From positions 1 through 14,152 of the forward strand of contig MU401956.1 in NCBI GenBank assembly GCA_022579005.1: a stretch of 14,152 bases of DNA, in the 5' to 3' direction. Below the pieces are notes generated by a model that was not told where the DNA came from, did no database searches, and worked only from the letters and a program-made list of their open reading frames with translations. The DNA comes from Poronia punctata (lineage: Eukaryota; Ascomycota; Sordariomycetes; Xylariales; Xylariaceae). This document shows positions 1-9,240 of the stretch, piece by piece (the first letter of the stretch is position 1; each line of letters starts with the position of its first letter). Made by a program: the position numbers and the translations under genes.

Positions 1-2
1 TT

Positions 3-1560
3 AGTTAAAATATACTTAACTTTAAAAGTTTTTTAAAAATATTTATATTAAACTTATATATTTTATATATTTATATATTATAATTAAGTGCTAATCTTTT
101 TTTAATTGCTTATTATAAGCTTAATAGCTTAAGTATTATTATAATAAATTATTTAATTTTGTTTAAAGTTTAAGTATAGCTTTTTTAATAAGCGTTTAAT
201 TATTATAAGCTTTTATGCTATAGCTTTTAAAATAATTAGTTTTGCTTTAATTATTAATATAAATATAATAAATTATTAATATGCTTTTTATATAATAAAG
301 CTATTTTAAAAGTTTATTAAGTATTTATAAGTTAAGCGTTATGTTTTTTTATTATTTATAAACAACGCATTACTTATAATAACTAAGGCCTATATTACGT
401 TTAGTATATTATTTATTATTATTTTTAAAGTATACGTTATAAATAAGTATTAAATTATTTAGTTTGCAGCTTTATAGTAATTTAGTTTAAAATTTATAAA
501 AAAGCGTAATAGTAATAAAGCTATATATACTATATTTAGCTTAGTTATAATTGCTATATAAACAATTAACTTAATTTTTTTTAAGTATACTTTAATTTCT
601 TTTATAATTATAATGCTTTTAAATTTTATAAGTTTTTTATATAGTAAAAAAGTAATTAGTATTTAGCTTAAATTAGCTTAGTAAAAGTGCTTAGCTACTT
701 TTTTAATATATTAATTATAAAGCAAAAAAATTATTTTTTTTATTTATTTTAAATAATACGTATTTTAAAAAATTATATAATATTTTTTTAGTTTTTAAAT
801 TTTTAATTCTTTTTAATTTTTTAAATAATTAAAGCTACTTTATGCTTATTTAGTTTATTATAAATAATTAAAAAGTTATTAATATAAAATATAATAAAAA
901 CTAATTAATTTTTAGTATACTATAAATATAGTTTTTTAAATAATAATTTAAGCTTAAAAATTTTAAGCATTAATATAAACTTTTTATATTAAAAAAGTAG
1001 CAAGCTTTTTAATTTATAAAGTTTTTTAAGTAGCAATATTTCTTTTCTTTTTATAATTAACTTATTTAATACTTTATATATTATAAGTTTTAATTTTTTA
1101 TATATTATATTAAAAAACGCACTTTTAATATTAAATTACTTAACTTTATAATTTCTTTTAGCTATAATTATTATTATAATTTTAAAGGTTATTGCTATTA
1201 AAGTAGCTATATAGGTTAACTATAAAGTTTTTATTTATTATTAGTTAGTTTATATTATAAGTTATACTTTATACTTTATAAAAAAACTTTTTTTATTAAA
1301 CTTATATATAAATATATATTTAAATAGTAGTAGTTTACTTTTTACTTTGCTTTTAAAAATCTTTTTTATTATATTAAGTAAAAGTATTTAAGTTAGCTTA
1401 TACTTTATACTTTTTTAAAATCGGTTTTTTAAAAAGTATATAGCTAAGTCTTTTTACTTTAAAAGTAGTAGTTTAGTAAAATTATTATAATATATATGCT
1501 TTAATAGCGTTATACTAATTTTGTTTGCTGCTTTTTATTGCACTGCTGCTATAAACACTA
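3..1560 (-). pseudogene. RIP-degraded Ty1/Copia pol: reverse transcriptase and RNase H
   Basis: Reading the minus strand through TAA/TAG stops gives the Copia RT-RNase H order. The codons with lowest coordinate 2 mod 3 carry the RT: YIFIYKFNKKSFFIKYKV (1265-1321), TYIATL then ITFK (about 1181-1216), FNIKSAFFN (1109-1135), RKEILLLKKLYKLKS (about 1005-1048) and VFIIFYINN (875-901). The last matches the catalytic Y-V-D-D block; V to I and D to N are the G-to-A changes expected from RIP. After a frame change near 722-745 the next frame carries YIKKVAKHFY (681-710), KIKLIVYIAIITKLNIVY then LLLLRFF (498-578) and SNALFINNKKT (about 340-374), matching the RT tail and Copia RNase H, where the SNA asparagine replaces a catalytic aspartate. 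The frame continues to position 3, so the C-terminus lies outside the window. The product would normally copy retrotransposon RNA into DNA in virus-like particles. This copy is dead: many stops, lost active sites, a frameshift. Family call is confident; clade is not determined. Confidence 0.85.
722..745 (-). other. Frameshift inside the Copia pol remnant
   Basis: The RT reading ends with FFKIRII then NK and KK in one minus frame (about 735-780). The expected continuation, YIKKVAKHFY, is in a different frame just downstream (681-710). The switch falls in A/T homopolymer runs around 722-745, so a one-base-class indel is the simplest cause. RIP makes only C-to-T changes, so this is an additional lesion. 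The exact base cannot be placed by eye. Confidence 0.6.
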
Positions 1561-2600
1561 TATATAACGTTTTATACTTATAATTGCTTATATATATAGC
1601 TTTTAAATATTTTTTAAAAAAATGTTTATAAAAACTTTATAAAGCAATTATTTTTAAAAATAAAAATATTTTTTTTTATATTATATAGTAGCATATACTA
1701 TATAGCTTAACTTATTAAAGTTATTTAAATTATTTAGCTTAACTTTTTTAAGTTTTTAGCTTATATATCAAGCTAGCAAGTAATTCTTTTTTATATATTT
1801 ATGTTTTAGTTTAAACAGCTTTTTTTTTATTTTTTTTTAACTTAAAGCTTTATAAATTGCTTTGCTTTACTTTTTTTTTTATTAAAAGATTTTTTATTTT
1901 TTAATAAAAGTTGCTTTAAGTTTTTTATAAAAGCGTTAAAAAAATTGCTTATAGCAATTAGCTTTTTTTTTTTACTATTATTAACTTTATTTTTATTATT
2001 ATCTTTTTTAACTTTTAATAAGCTTTTTATTAGCGTTTGCTAAAATAATAATTTTATTAGAATTTTTTTAAATTATGCTAGCTTTAGTTTTTTTAGTTAT
2101 TATGCTTATAGTTATAAAGCAGCTTTTTTGCTAAAATATAACTATGCTGCTAGCGTAGCACTTTTTTTAGCAAGCAACTATAATAGTAGCTTTAAAACTT
2201 TTATTTATTATATAAGTACTTTTTTTATATATTATTTAAAAGCTATTAAGCATTCTTTAACTACTTTTTTACTTTACTTAGTTACTTTTAGTGCTATACT
2301 TTGCTTAAATTAACTTTTTTACTTAAACTACTTTTAAATAGCTAGCTTTTTTTATATTTGCTTAAATTTAAGTTTAAATTTAAAAGCTTTATATTTAACA
2401 TAAATCTAATTAAAATAATTAGCTTTATTTTTTTACCTTTTTCCTTTTTACTATTATTGCTTTTGCTATTATCTTTTAAATAAAAATTAAGCTATTTCCT
2501 ATTTATAAAATAGTTAACTACTTATTTTATAAGCTATTTAGCTGCTTAACTTATAAGCTAGTTAATTATTTATTTTTTTAATTAACTAAATTAACTAGTT
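1561..2600 (-). pseudogene. Probable Copia linker between integrase and RT, decayed
   Basis: This stretch lies immediately upstream, on the minus strand, of the recognisable RT. No conserved domain is visible. From 1842 to 2039 one minus frame is free of stops for 65 codons. The same frame continues upward to about 2460 with only TAA/TAG interruptions; it is rich in Lys, Gln, Asn and Leu, with pieces such as AKKSATLAA and KQFIKL. Three CAA codons survive within the stop-free part. The variable region between integrase and RT in Copia polyproteins is often low-complexity and hydrophilic, which fits, but A-rich sequence gives such translations by chance too. The frame here (0 mod 3) differs from those of the RT (2 mod 3) and the integrase-like block (1 mod 3), so indels are needed if it is one gene. 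Confidence 0.4.
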
Positions 2601-3000
2601 ACTTTTTATATACTTTAATTAATTGCTTATTTTTTTATAGTATATATAGTAAAAGTAGTAAAAGTACTTAATAAAGCTATATTTTAAATTTTTTAAATTT
2701 TAAGTAAAAGTTTAAATATATTTTAAAAGCGCTGCTTTTAAGTATATTATATTATATATTTTTATACTATATTTAATAAAGTTTATATACTTTTTTTATT
2801 TAGTTGCTTTATATTAATACTTTTTCAAAAGCTTTTTTAAAATTGCTTGCTTTAAACTAGCTTTAATAGCTTAAGCGTTATTAAAAAAAATAAAAGTTTT
2901 ATTTATAAATAAAGTTTTAAAATATATTTAACTTTTTTTATTAGTTTTTTAGCTATACTTACTTTTAACTTTTGCGTTTAAAAGCTTTTAAATAGCTATA
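2601..3000 (-). pseudogene. Possible Copia integrase remnant
   Basis: The minus frame with lowest codon coordinate 1 mod 3 reads KKAFEKVLI, a stop, SN, a stop, then IKKVYKLY (2776-2838), followed by NILKSSAFKIYLNFYLKF (2695-2748). This resembles the helical segment after the catalytic glutamate of Copia integrases: a K-A-x-x-x-L block, then S-x-L-P-x-x-L-W, then N-R-x-P and K-T-P. Tryptophan and proline positions are lost in the way RIP would lose them. It lies about 1.1 kb upstream of the RT, in the normal integrase-before-RT order. The DDE residues and the zinc-binding HHCC motif were not found, so the call rests on position and a modest motif match. Confidence 0.45.
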
Positions 3001-4084
3001 CTATATAATGCTTACTTTTAAGTTAATTAGTTTTTTATAATACTTTTTTTAAATACTTTTGCTACTATAGCTATGCTTTTAACTTTTTATTAAATAGTTT
3101 ATTAATAAAGTATTAAAAAATTTAATTAACTTTAGTAAATTTATATAATTTTATATTTATATAAATTTTTTTTTTATATTTTTTAAAGTTATAAAACTGC
3201 TATTTATTAAACTTAATATTTTAAGTTATAATAACTTTTTTTATAATAAGTACTTATACTTAGTATATATTAAATACTATATATTTAATTATATATTTAA
3301 TATATATATATAGCTTAGTTTTAAATTTTTGCTTATTTTTATTAGCAAAGTAATTTTGCTTTAATAAGTATACTTTATACTTATAAGCTACTATTTTTGT
3401 TTAGTTAAGCTAAAAGTTACTTATTAGTACTTTGCTTATTAGTAGTATATACTAGCAAAAGTAGTAGTTAAACTAAGTATTAAGGTTTTTTAAAAAGTTT
3501 ATATTATTATATACTTTAAATAAGCTTTAATTATATAATTATATAATAGCTTTAATAACTTTAAGCTATAGCTTAATTAAAAAACTTATATTATATAATA
3601 TAGTTCTAGCTTTTTTTATAACTTTTTTACTTATTTATTTAACTACTTTAGTTAATTTTTTTATATACTTTAGTAATATTTTAATTTTAATTTTTTTTTT
3701 ATATTATAGTTAATAATATATTTAACTATTAATTATAATTATTGCTTATTTATTATTATAATAAAATAATATTATTATAAGCTTATAGCAACGCTATACT
3801 TAACTTTTAAATATAATAAATTTAATAAAAGCTTTTTATTAAGTTTTGTACTAAATTATAAAAGCATGTAATATTTTAAAGTATTTACTTTTTAAAAATA
3901 ACTAATTAAAATATTTTAATATACTTTTTATTATAGTTAAAAAGATTTTAATATACTTTTTAAAACAAATGCTTAGTACGTTATTTTAAAAGTTTTTAAA
4001 AAATTACTTTTAATATATAGTTAATTATATAACTTTTATACTTAATATGCAATATTTTTTAAATCTTTATATTTTTTACTTTTT

Positions 4085-4111
4085 AAGCTAAAGCGTTTAG
4101 CGCTTTAGCTT
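4085..4111. repeat. Perfect 11-bp inverted repeat, 5-base loop
   Basis: AAGCTAAAGCG at 4085-4095 is the exact reverse complement of CGCTTTAGCTT at 4101-4111, separated by TTTAG. It contains CpG on both arms and is richer in G+C than its surroundings. No T-run or gene context suggests a terminator. Its function is unknown and it may be chance. Confidence 0.7.
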
Positions 4112-4800
4112 TTAAGTACTTAAATTTAAAGTATTATAATGCTTTATTATTTTTTTATAGTTTTAAAAAGTTGTTTAAAAGTTAAAATACTTATTTAGTA
4201 GTAGCTATAATTAATCTAGCTATGCTTATTATAAACTTTTTTATATAGTTAGTGCTTATTATAAAGTATAATTTAAAATAAAATTAAAAAATTTTATATT
4301 AAAAAAAAACTAAGTTATACTTATATTATAGTTTTTTAATTATAATATTATGCTTAATTATTTTAAAGTATAATATATAATTTAAGCTATAATACTAAAT
4401 TTTTTTATTTTTTAGCTTAGCTTTTAATATAATATTAATATAAAAGCCTTTTATAAAATAAATTCTTTTAAGCACTAGATTTTTTATTTTATTTTTATTT
4501 TTAGTATTAAGCACACTTTAAATAATTTTATATTTTTTTTAAATTAAAAAATAAAATATACTAGCTTTAACCTAGTTATTTTTAGTTAAAATAAATAATC
4601 TTATTTTAAGCAGCTTTATATAATTTACTAAGTATATAGCATTATAGTTATTGTTTAAAATAATGCTATTTAATAATGCGTGCTTATTTATATTAATAAT
4701 AGTATATATTTTATATAAATTATTTTAAGTGCTACTACCTATAATAAAATTAATAACTATATAAACTATATTATATAATAACTACTTTTTTTAAAAAAAA

Positions 4801-5280
4801 CTTAAAAAATTATTTAAGCTTTTATTACTAAATAACAATCTTTTAGTAAAGCTTAGTACTTTTTTTTTAATCTTATTATATAGCTTACTTTACCTATTAC
4901 TTTAATAGCATTATTATATAGTTTTAAGCTTATTATTAGTTACTTTTAGTAGCTAGTTAAAAGCGCAAAATTTAGTTACTATAAACTAGTATTAAGCATA
5001 CTTATTAAGCTTTTAAAAATGTTTTGCTAATTTTTTATAAAAGCACTTATATAATTTATATATCTTTTTAAAAAACTTTTTAAAAAATAAGCCTTTTAAG
5101 CTACTTTTAGTAGTAGCAAATATAGCTATATATTTTCCTTTTTTTTAACTAGTATTTAATTACTAAGTTAGCTATAAGCTAATTTATTTTTTTTATTATA
5201 AAAGAAAGTTTACTTTTTGCTTACTTATAAAAAAATTAACTTTTTTTTTAAATAGCTTACTTTAATTAAAGCTTTAGCTA
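4801..5280 (-). pseudogene. Stop-poor minus frame, possible retroelement coding remnant
   Basis: The minus frame whose lowest codon coordinates are 0 mod 3 shows about nine TAA/TAG stops in roughly 120 codons between 4801 and 5160. An overlapping minus frame has over twenty. Readable pieces include KKGKYIAIFATTKSSLKG, then LFFKKFFKKIYKLYKCFYKK, and later KVLSFTKRLLFSNKSLNNF. I do not recognise the family. Strand and distance (about 2 kb upstream of the integrase-like block) would suit a gag or N-terminal part of the left Copia element, but no zinc knuckle or protease motif was seen. Treat it as a possible coding relic only. Confidence 0.3.
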
Positions 5281-5800
5281 AAATATATATAATAAACTTT
5301 TAATTATAAATAGCCTTTTAACTTATTTAAGCTTATAATTAAGCACTTTATAGTAAACTATAATTTATTTTTTATATTATTTATTAAACTTAATATTTTT
5401 TTTAGCTTTTATAAAAACTTTTTAGTATTGCTTTTAAGCAATTAAATAATAGTTAACTTTATAAAGCGTAATAATATTATATAATATTTTAACTTAGTTT
5501 TAAAGCGTTAGCTAGCTGCTTTTTATTTATATTATATTAACTTATATATAATACTTTATATTAATAATTGTTTTAACCTAAGCTTAAAGCATATTAATTT
5601 AAAGCTGCTTATATACTTTATATTATATATTTTATATTTTAAAGCTTTATTAAATAATAAGCTTTTTATTAATTTAAGCTATTATAAACTATTATATTAG
5701 TTTTTAAAGTTTATTGCTTTTTAGTTTATTTTTGTTTTATTTTTTTACCTTTATATAATACTTTTTAGTATAACAACGCTTAAATTTTTAAAGCATAGTT

Positions 5801-5887
5801 ACTTTAAAAAAGTGTTTAAAAACCTTTTTAAAGTTATACTTAAAAAAGTGTTTAAAAACTTTTTTAAAGTTATACTTAAAAAAGTAC
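5801..5887. repeat. Tandem repeat, 36-37 bp unit, about 2.4 copies
   Basis: Unit 1 is 5801-5837 (37 bp) and unit 2 is 5838-5873 (36 bp). They differ by one T insertion and one C/T change. A third partial copy begins at 5874 and fades after about 14 bases. Each unit carries a hairpin-capable inverted repeat; in unit 2 TTAAAAAAGT (5840-5849) pairs exactly with ACTTTTTTAA (5858-5867). The C/T difference is a RIP-type change. No gene context. Confidence 0.85.
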
Positions 5888-6344
5888 TTATTTAAGTTAA
5901 CATTTTTTTAAATACTTTTAGTAGTAGTAGCAACTTAAAAAGTTTTAAACTATTGCTTTTATTTTAAAAATAAGCAAGCTTTATATAAAACTTAATAAAT
6001 ATAAAAATATTATTAAATGTTTTAATAGTTATTAAATTATACTATATAATAACTAAAAACGTTTTAAAAAAAGTGTATAACATAAAAAATATTAGCTTAT
6101 TAAATAAAAACTAATATAATTAGCAAAAAAATATTATATAATTATATAAAGCTAGCTTTTAAAAAAGTACTTTTATATAAGCACTAGCTTTTTAATAGCA
6201 AACTAAGCTTATAACTTTAATAGATTATATTAACTATATTTAATAAAGTAAAAAGTAAAAAATAGTGCTAAAATTAGCATAGCTAGTATATATATTAAAT
6301 ATATAAAATTAATTAATATATATATATAACTAGTTTACAAGTGC
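5888..6344. other. AT-rich DNA with no assignable feature
   Basis: Nothing recognisable is seen on either strand. It contains a short GTA-type microsatellite (about 5918-5932) and an AT dinucleotide run at about 6316-6328. A stretch near 6221-6238 shares 18 identical bases with part of the left LTR at 8353-8370, judged too AT-rich to call. Confidence 0.5.
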
Positions 6345-6375
6345 GTATTGCTTAACTTTTATAGTTAAGCAATAC
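6345..6375. repeat. Perfect 12-bp inverted repeat, 7-base loop
   Basis: GTATTGCTTAAC (6345-6356) is the exact reverse complement of GTTAAGCAATAC (6364-6375), with loop TTTTATA. It is the strongest hairpin in a local cluster that also includes a perfect 14-bp palindrome TGCTTAATTAAGCA at 6458-6471. No coding frame passes recognisably through it. Confidence 0.8.
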
Positions 6376-6575
6376 TTATATTTATTTTAATTATATATTA
6401 GTTTAATAGTTTAACTTATATTTTAATTATAAGTGCTATAAAGTAAATTATGCTTGCTGCTTAATTAAGCAATAAATAAAATACGCTTTATGCTTTTTAC
6501 TTTTTTAATATTACGCACTTTTTATTTTAGCTTTATTTTTAATATTATAATTATTAAATAACCTAAAAGTATTTT

Positions 6576-6614
6576 TACTTAGTACTACGTAGCGCATATG
6601 CTTTATACTAAGTA
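6576..6614. repeat. 9-bp inverted repeat with two palindromes in the loop
   Basis: TACTTAGTA (6576-6584) pairs exactly with TACTAAGTA (6606-6614). The loop contains the small palindromes TACGTA and GCATATGC and three CpG or GpC steps, unusually GC-rich for this window. No gene is recognised here. Confidence 0.6.
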
Positions 6615-6696
6615 TATAAACCTTTTTTCTTATTAGTTATTATATATAACCTTTTTATTAATAAACTTAAAATAATTATAGCACAATTTATAAAGC

Positions 6697-6723
6697 GCGT
6701 AGTTAATTTTTTAATTAACACGC
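6697..6723. repeat. Inverted repeat with CpG-containing base and one bulge
   Basis: GCGT then GTTAATT (6697-6708, with a bulged A at 6701) pairs with AATTAAC then ACGC (6713-6723) around a TTTT loop. CpG steps at both ends have survived mutation. It could be a relic of terminal inverted repeats of a small DNA element, but no partner or target duplication was identified. Confidence 0.55.
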
Positions 6724-7928
6724 TATATATATTATATTTTTTAAAATAAGCTTTGCTTATTTTTCTAATATTAAATTAATTGTTACTTAATTTGCTAATA
6801 TATGCTAAACGCTCTTTTACTCTAGTAGTAACTACTTAGTTATCTTTAAAGTAGACCTATTATCCGTTATATATTATTATTTTTTAAAATTGTACTATAA
6901 TAGCTATCATTATTTAAACACTAATAATAAATAAACTTAAATAAAATTATAGCAAGTTTAGCTAGCTTTTTATTTATTAAAATATAAAAGTAAATGCTAA
7001 AAAACGTATAACTTAAAAAAGGCTAAAGATTAAACTTATATAGTTTTATAAGATTATTTATAAATTAACTAGGTTTAAAATATAAGTTTTTAATAATATT
7101 TAATATAATAATATTTTTAAAAACTAAGATAAAGTTAAAAAATATTAACTTTATTATAACCTTAAAAAGGTCTTTTGCTAGCAGCTTAAGCTTAGTAGTA
7201 GTAAAAAGGTTTTAATTAAATAAACTTTTCTTTTTTCCTTTTGTTTTTTGCTTTTAATTTTGCTATAGTGCTTAGCAAGGTTTAGTTTAAAAGCTAAGAT
7301 TTTTTTACATTTTTTAGCTTTTATTTTAAAATGCAGTATAAAAAGCTTTATAAGGTTAAAAAAATGTTTTATTTTTTATTTTTATTAAAAGCAAGCAATA
7401 ACGTAATTAATTTTTAAGCGTTAATAGCTATTTAAGCAAACTAGCTATAAGTAACTATAAATTATTATTAAATTTAAAAATAAGCTAAAAAACGTTTATT
7501 AAAAAAGCATAGATTTAATAGATTATATTAGTAAGCTTTATAAAAGCAATTAGTGCTTTTTTAAATTATAAAATCTTAACATATTAGTTTTAATATATAT
7601 TTAATATTAGTTTTAAAACGTTATTAACGTTTTTCTTTAGCTTAACTTAAAGTTTAGAAATAAAACGTAAAAGTGTCTCCTTTATTTCTTTTTATTTAAC
7701 ACTTTTAAAAATATTTTCAAAAGTAAGGCTAGGCTTAGTATTAGCTATAAAGTTAATAAACAATAAAAGATTAGCTTTAATAACATTTTTATGTTTTAAT
7801 ATATTTAAAAGTTTGTTATATAAAAGCGCTACTTATATAGTTAAGTTAAACGCTTTAATAAAATTAGCTTATATAGCTTTAATATTAATAAGTTTTAAAG
7901 TATATATATTAAAAAATAATAATATTAA
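6724..7928. other. AT-rich DNA, less mutated toward the right, unassigned
   Basis: No gene is recognised. A plus frame from about 6959 to 7390 reads through roughly a dozen TAA/TAG stops with pieces such as LKAKIFLHFLAFILKCSIK, but its stop density is not clearly below chance. From about 7640 the sequence keeps more CpA/TpG (for example near 7670-7810), which suggests weaker or more recent mutation. An AAAACGTT-ATT-AACGTTTT inverted repeat lies at 7615-7633. Confidence 0.45.
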
Positions 7929-8240
7929 ATATTTATATTTATTTATTACTTACTTTTATTATTATTAAAATGTATTATAAAGAAATTGTTAATCTTAATT
8001 AAGCTTGGTTATATTTGTTTTAAGTATATTTTTAAAAAGCATATTTACGTTTTAAAATTTATTATTAATAGGTTTATTATTACTAGGACTTTTAAAAAGG
8101 TTACTTATAATAATATTGTTAGCTTAGAAACTTAGTATATTATTATTATAAGCAATGCTATTAATTTGGTATTTTTATTTAAAACGTTAACTAGTATAGC
8201 ACAATATTATAAAAATATATTTGCTTATTATTTTATTTAA
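7929..8240 (+). pseudogene. Stop-poor plus-strand frame beside the LTR element, unrecognised
   Basis: From 7929 to the stop at 8133-8135 one plus frame is open for 68 codons. It continues for another 34 codons to a TAA at 8238-8240. So 104 codons carry a single internal stop, much sparser than elsewhere. Readable parts include LIKLGYICFKYIFKKHIYVL and TFKKVTYNNIVSLE. No ATG-led gene structure or known domain was recognised. The frame ends 18 bases before the LTR retrotransposon, so the element may have landed in an older, partly preserved sequence. It may equally be a chance result of T-rich composition. Confidence 0.3.
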
Positions 8241-8253
8241 AAAAGATTTTTAT

Positions 8254-8258
8254 AGTAA
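8254..8258. repeat. Target-site duplication, left copy (AGTAA)
   Basis: These five bases sit directly before the left LTR (TG at 8259-8260). They are repeated exactly at 11042-11046, directly after the right LTR. A 5-bp duplication is standard for Ty1/Copia and Ty3/Gypsy integrases. Confidence 0.85.
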
Positions 8259-8434
8259 TGTAATAATAGAGGTATAAGGTACCTTTATTAAACCTATATA
8301 AAGAATACGTCCTACCTTTATATTAAATAAGATTTTTTTTTTCTTTAAACATTAGATTATATTAACTATAGTACTTAATATACCTAATGTTATACTTAAC
8401 TGTTTGTTTTTATTTTTTTTTTTTTACTATAACA
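8259..8434 (+). repeat. Left (5') long terminal repeat
   Basis: 176 bp beginning TG and ending CA. Over the first 140 or so aligned bases I count about nine substitutions from the right LTR, nearly all C/T or G/A transitions. The 3' third (8402-8425) is an almost pure T tract where the right copy has interspersed C, so this copy has taken more C-to-T change there. TATATAAAG at 8295-8303 is a candidate TATA box. Inverted repeat AACATTAG (8348-8355) and CTAATGTT (8384-8391) is intact. Confidence 0.85.
8295..8303 (+). promoter_or_regulatory. Candidate TATA box of left LTR
   Basis: TATATAAAG is identical in both LTRs and sits about 37 bases from the LTR start, within the block where the two copies are most alike. 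LTRs of this type carry their own RNA polymerase II promoter. In DNA this AT-rich the match alone is weak; conservation between copies is the main support. Confidence 0.4.
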
Positions 8435-9015
8435 ATTTTAATGTCTTTTTAACAGTTACTTATAATAAATATTAAAATATTAATACTTATATAGTTAGTA
8501 ATTTTTATATATAAAAATTATATTTGTTTTAAGTACTATTTGCTTATATACTATATAGCTTTTATAATATTTGCTACTTTATTAAATTAAATAACTTTAA
8601 TAAGTACTACTTTATATATTATTAATAATATAATATTTATTTAATTATATAAGATATTGTACTTTATTTATATAAAGTAATTACTTACTTATATAATTAT
8701 ATTATAATAACGCTACTTATTTATTTACTTTTAAAGTATTTATATTATATTTAATAAAAGTTTAAAAAAGTATTAAAGTATAGCTAAATTTTATTTAATT
8801 ATAATAAGCAAAAAGCTATATTATAAATAAGATTTAATAATTGTATATTATGTTTTTATTTATATAAGTATAATATTTATGCAAAATTAAAGATTGCTAT
8901 TTTAAAATATTTTAAAAAGTATAACTTTAAAAGGTTTTTAAAAAAAGATGTTATAATGTTTAATATATAAGTATGCTTTTTAAAGCATATTTAATAAGCT
9001 TTTAAACTTGTTTTA
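8435..9015 (+). other. Leader region of the LTR element
   Basis: This covers the interior from the end of the left LTR to the gag-like block. No primer-binding site complementary to a tRNA 3' end could be recognised; RIP would have altered the usual TGG. Nothing else was recognised. Confidence 0.4.
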
Positions 9016-9240
9016 AACTAGATTTTTTATATAAAAAAAGATAGTTTAAAAAAATACTTTAATATATACTATTAAAAGGGTGCTTTAAATTATTTTAGTT
9101 TTTAAGCTATATTTTTAAAAAATTTTAAAAAAGAATTTATAACCCTAAATAAAATAATAAAAGTTATAAGTTAAAAAAACTATATAAATTTAAGCTAATT
9201 ACCTAACGCAATATTACTAATTTAAATATAAATTAAGTGC
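9016..9240 (+). pseudogene. Gag-like remnant inside the LTR element
   Basis: A plus frame reads KKDSLKKYFNIYY, a stop, KGALNYFSF, a stop, AIFLKNFKKEF (through about 9138), then ITLNKIIKVIS and LPNAILLI. The pattern L-K-G-x-A-L-x-W/Y-F followed by F-x-x-F-K-K-E-F resembles the Retrotrans_gag capsid helices, where a tryptophan after the F-x-F would become a stop by RIP. It is about 600-700 bases downstream of the left LTR and on the element's sense strand, as gag should be. No zinc knuckle was found downstream. Gag would form the particle shell that packages element RNA. The identification is by pattern only and short. Confidence 0.4.

Larger units (their letters stand above)
3001..5800. other. 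AT-rich mutated DNA, mostly unassigned
   Basis: No intact gene is visible. If the Copia copy on the left is complete, its gag, protease and integrase core, and its right-hand LTR, should lie here on the minus strand, but no zinc knuckle, DSG or DDE motif could be read. One stretch (4801-5280) has a stop-poor minus frame and is listed separately, as is the hairpin at 4085-4111. The rest is dominated by A/T runs with AGCT, TGCT and AGTA islands typical of the RIP residue. No LTR pair was found by eye. Confidence 0.6.

Noticed and set aside
2128..2313. 61-codon plus-strand open frame, Tyr/Phe/Ala/Ser-rich and hydrophobic; the frame is open from 2044.
   Set aside because: It begins at TTG, has no family resemblance, and lies antisense to the probable Copia linker. 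T-rich strands have few TAA/TAG, so one open stretch of this length is expected by chance.
6221..6238. 18 bases identical to part of the left LTR (8353-8370), as if a solo LTR fragment.
   Set aside because: The match is almost pure A/T and does not extend to either side.
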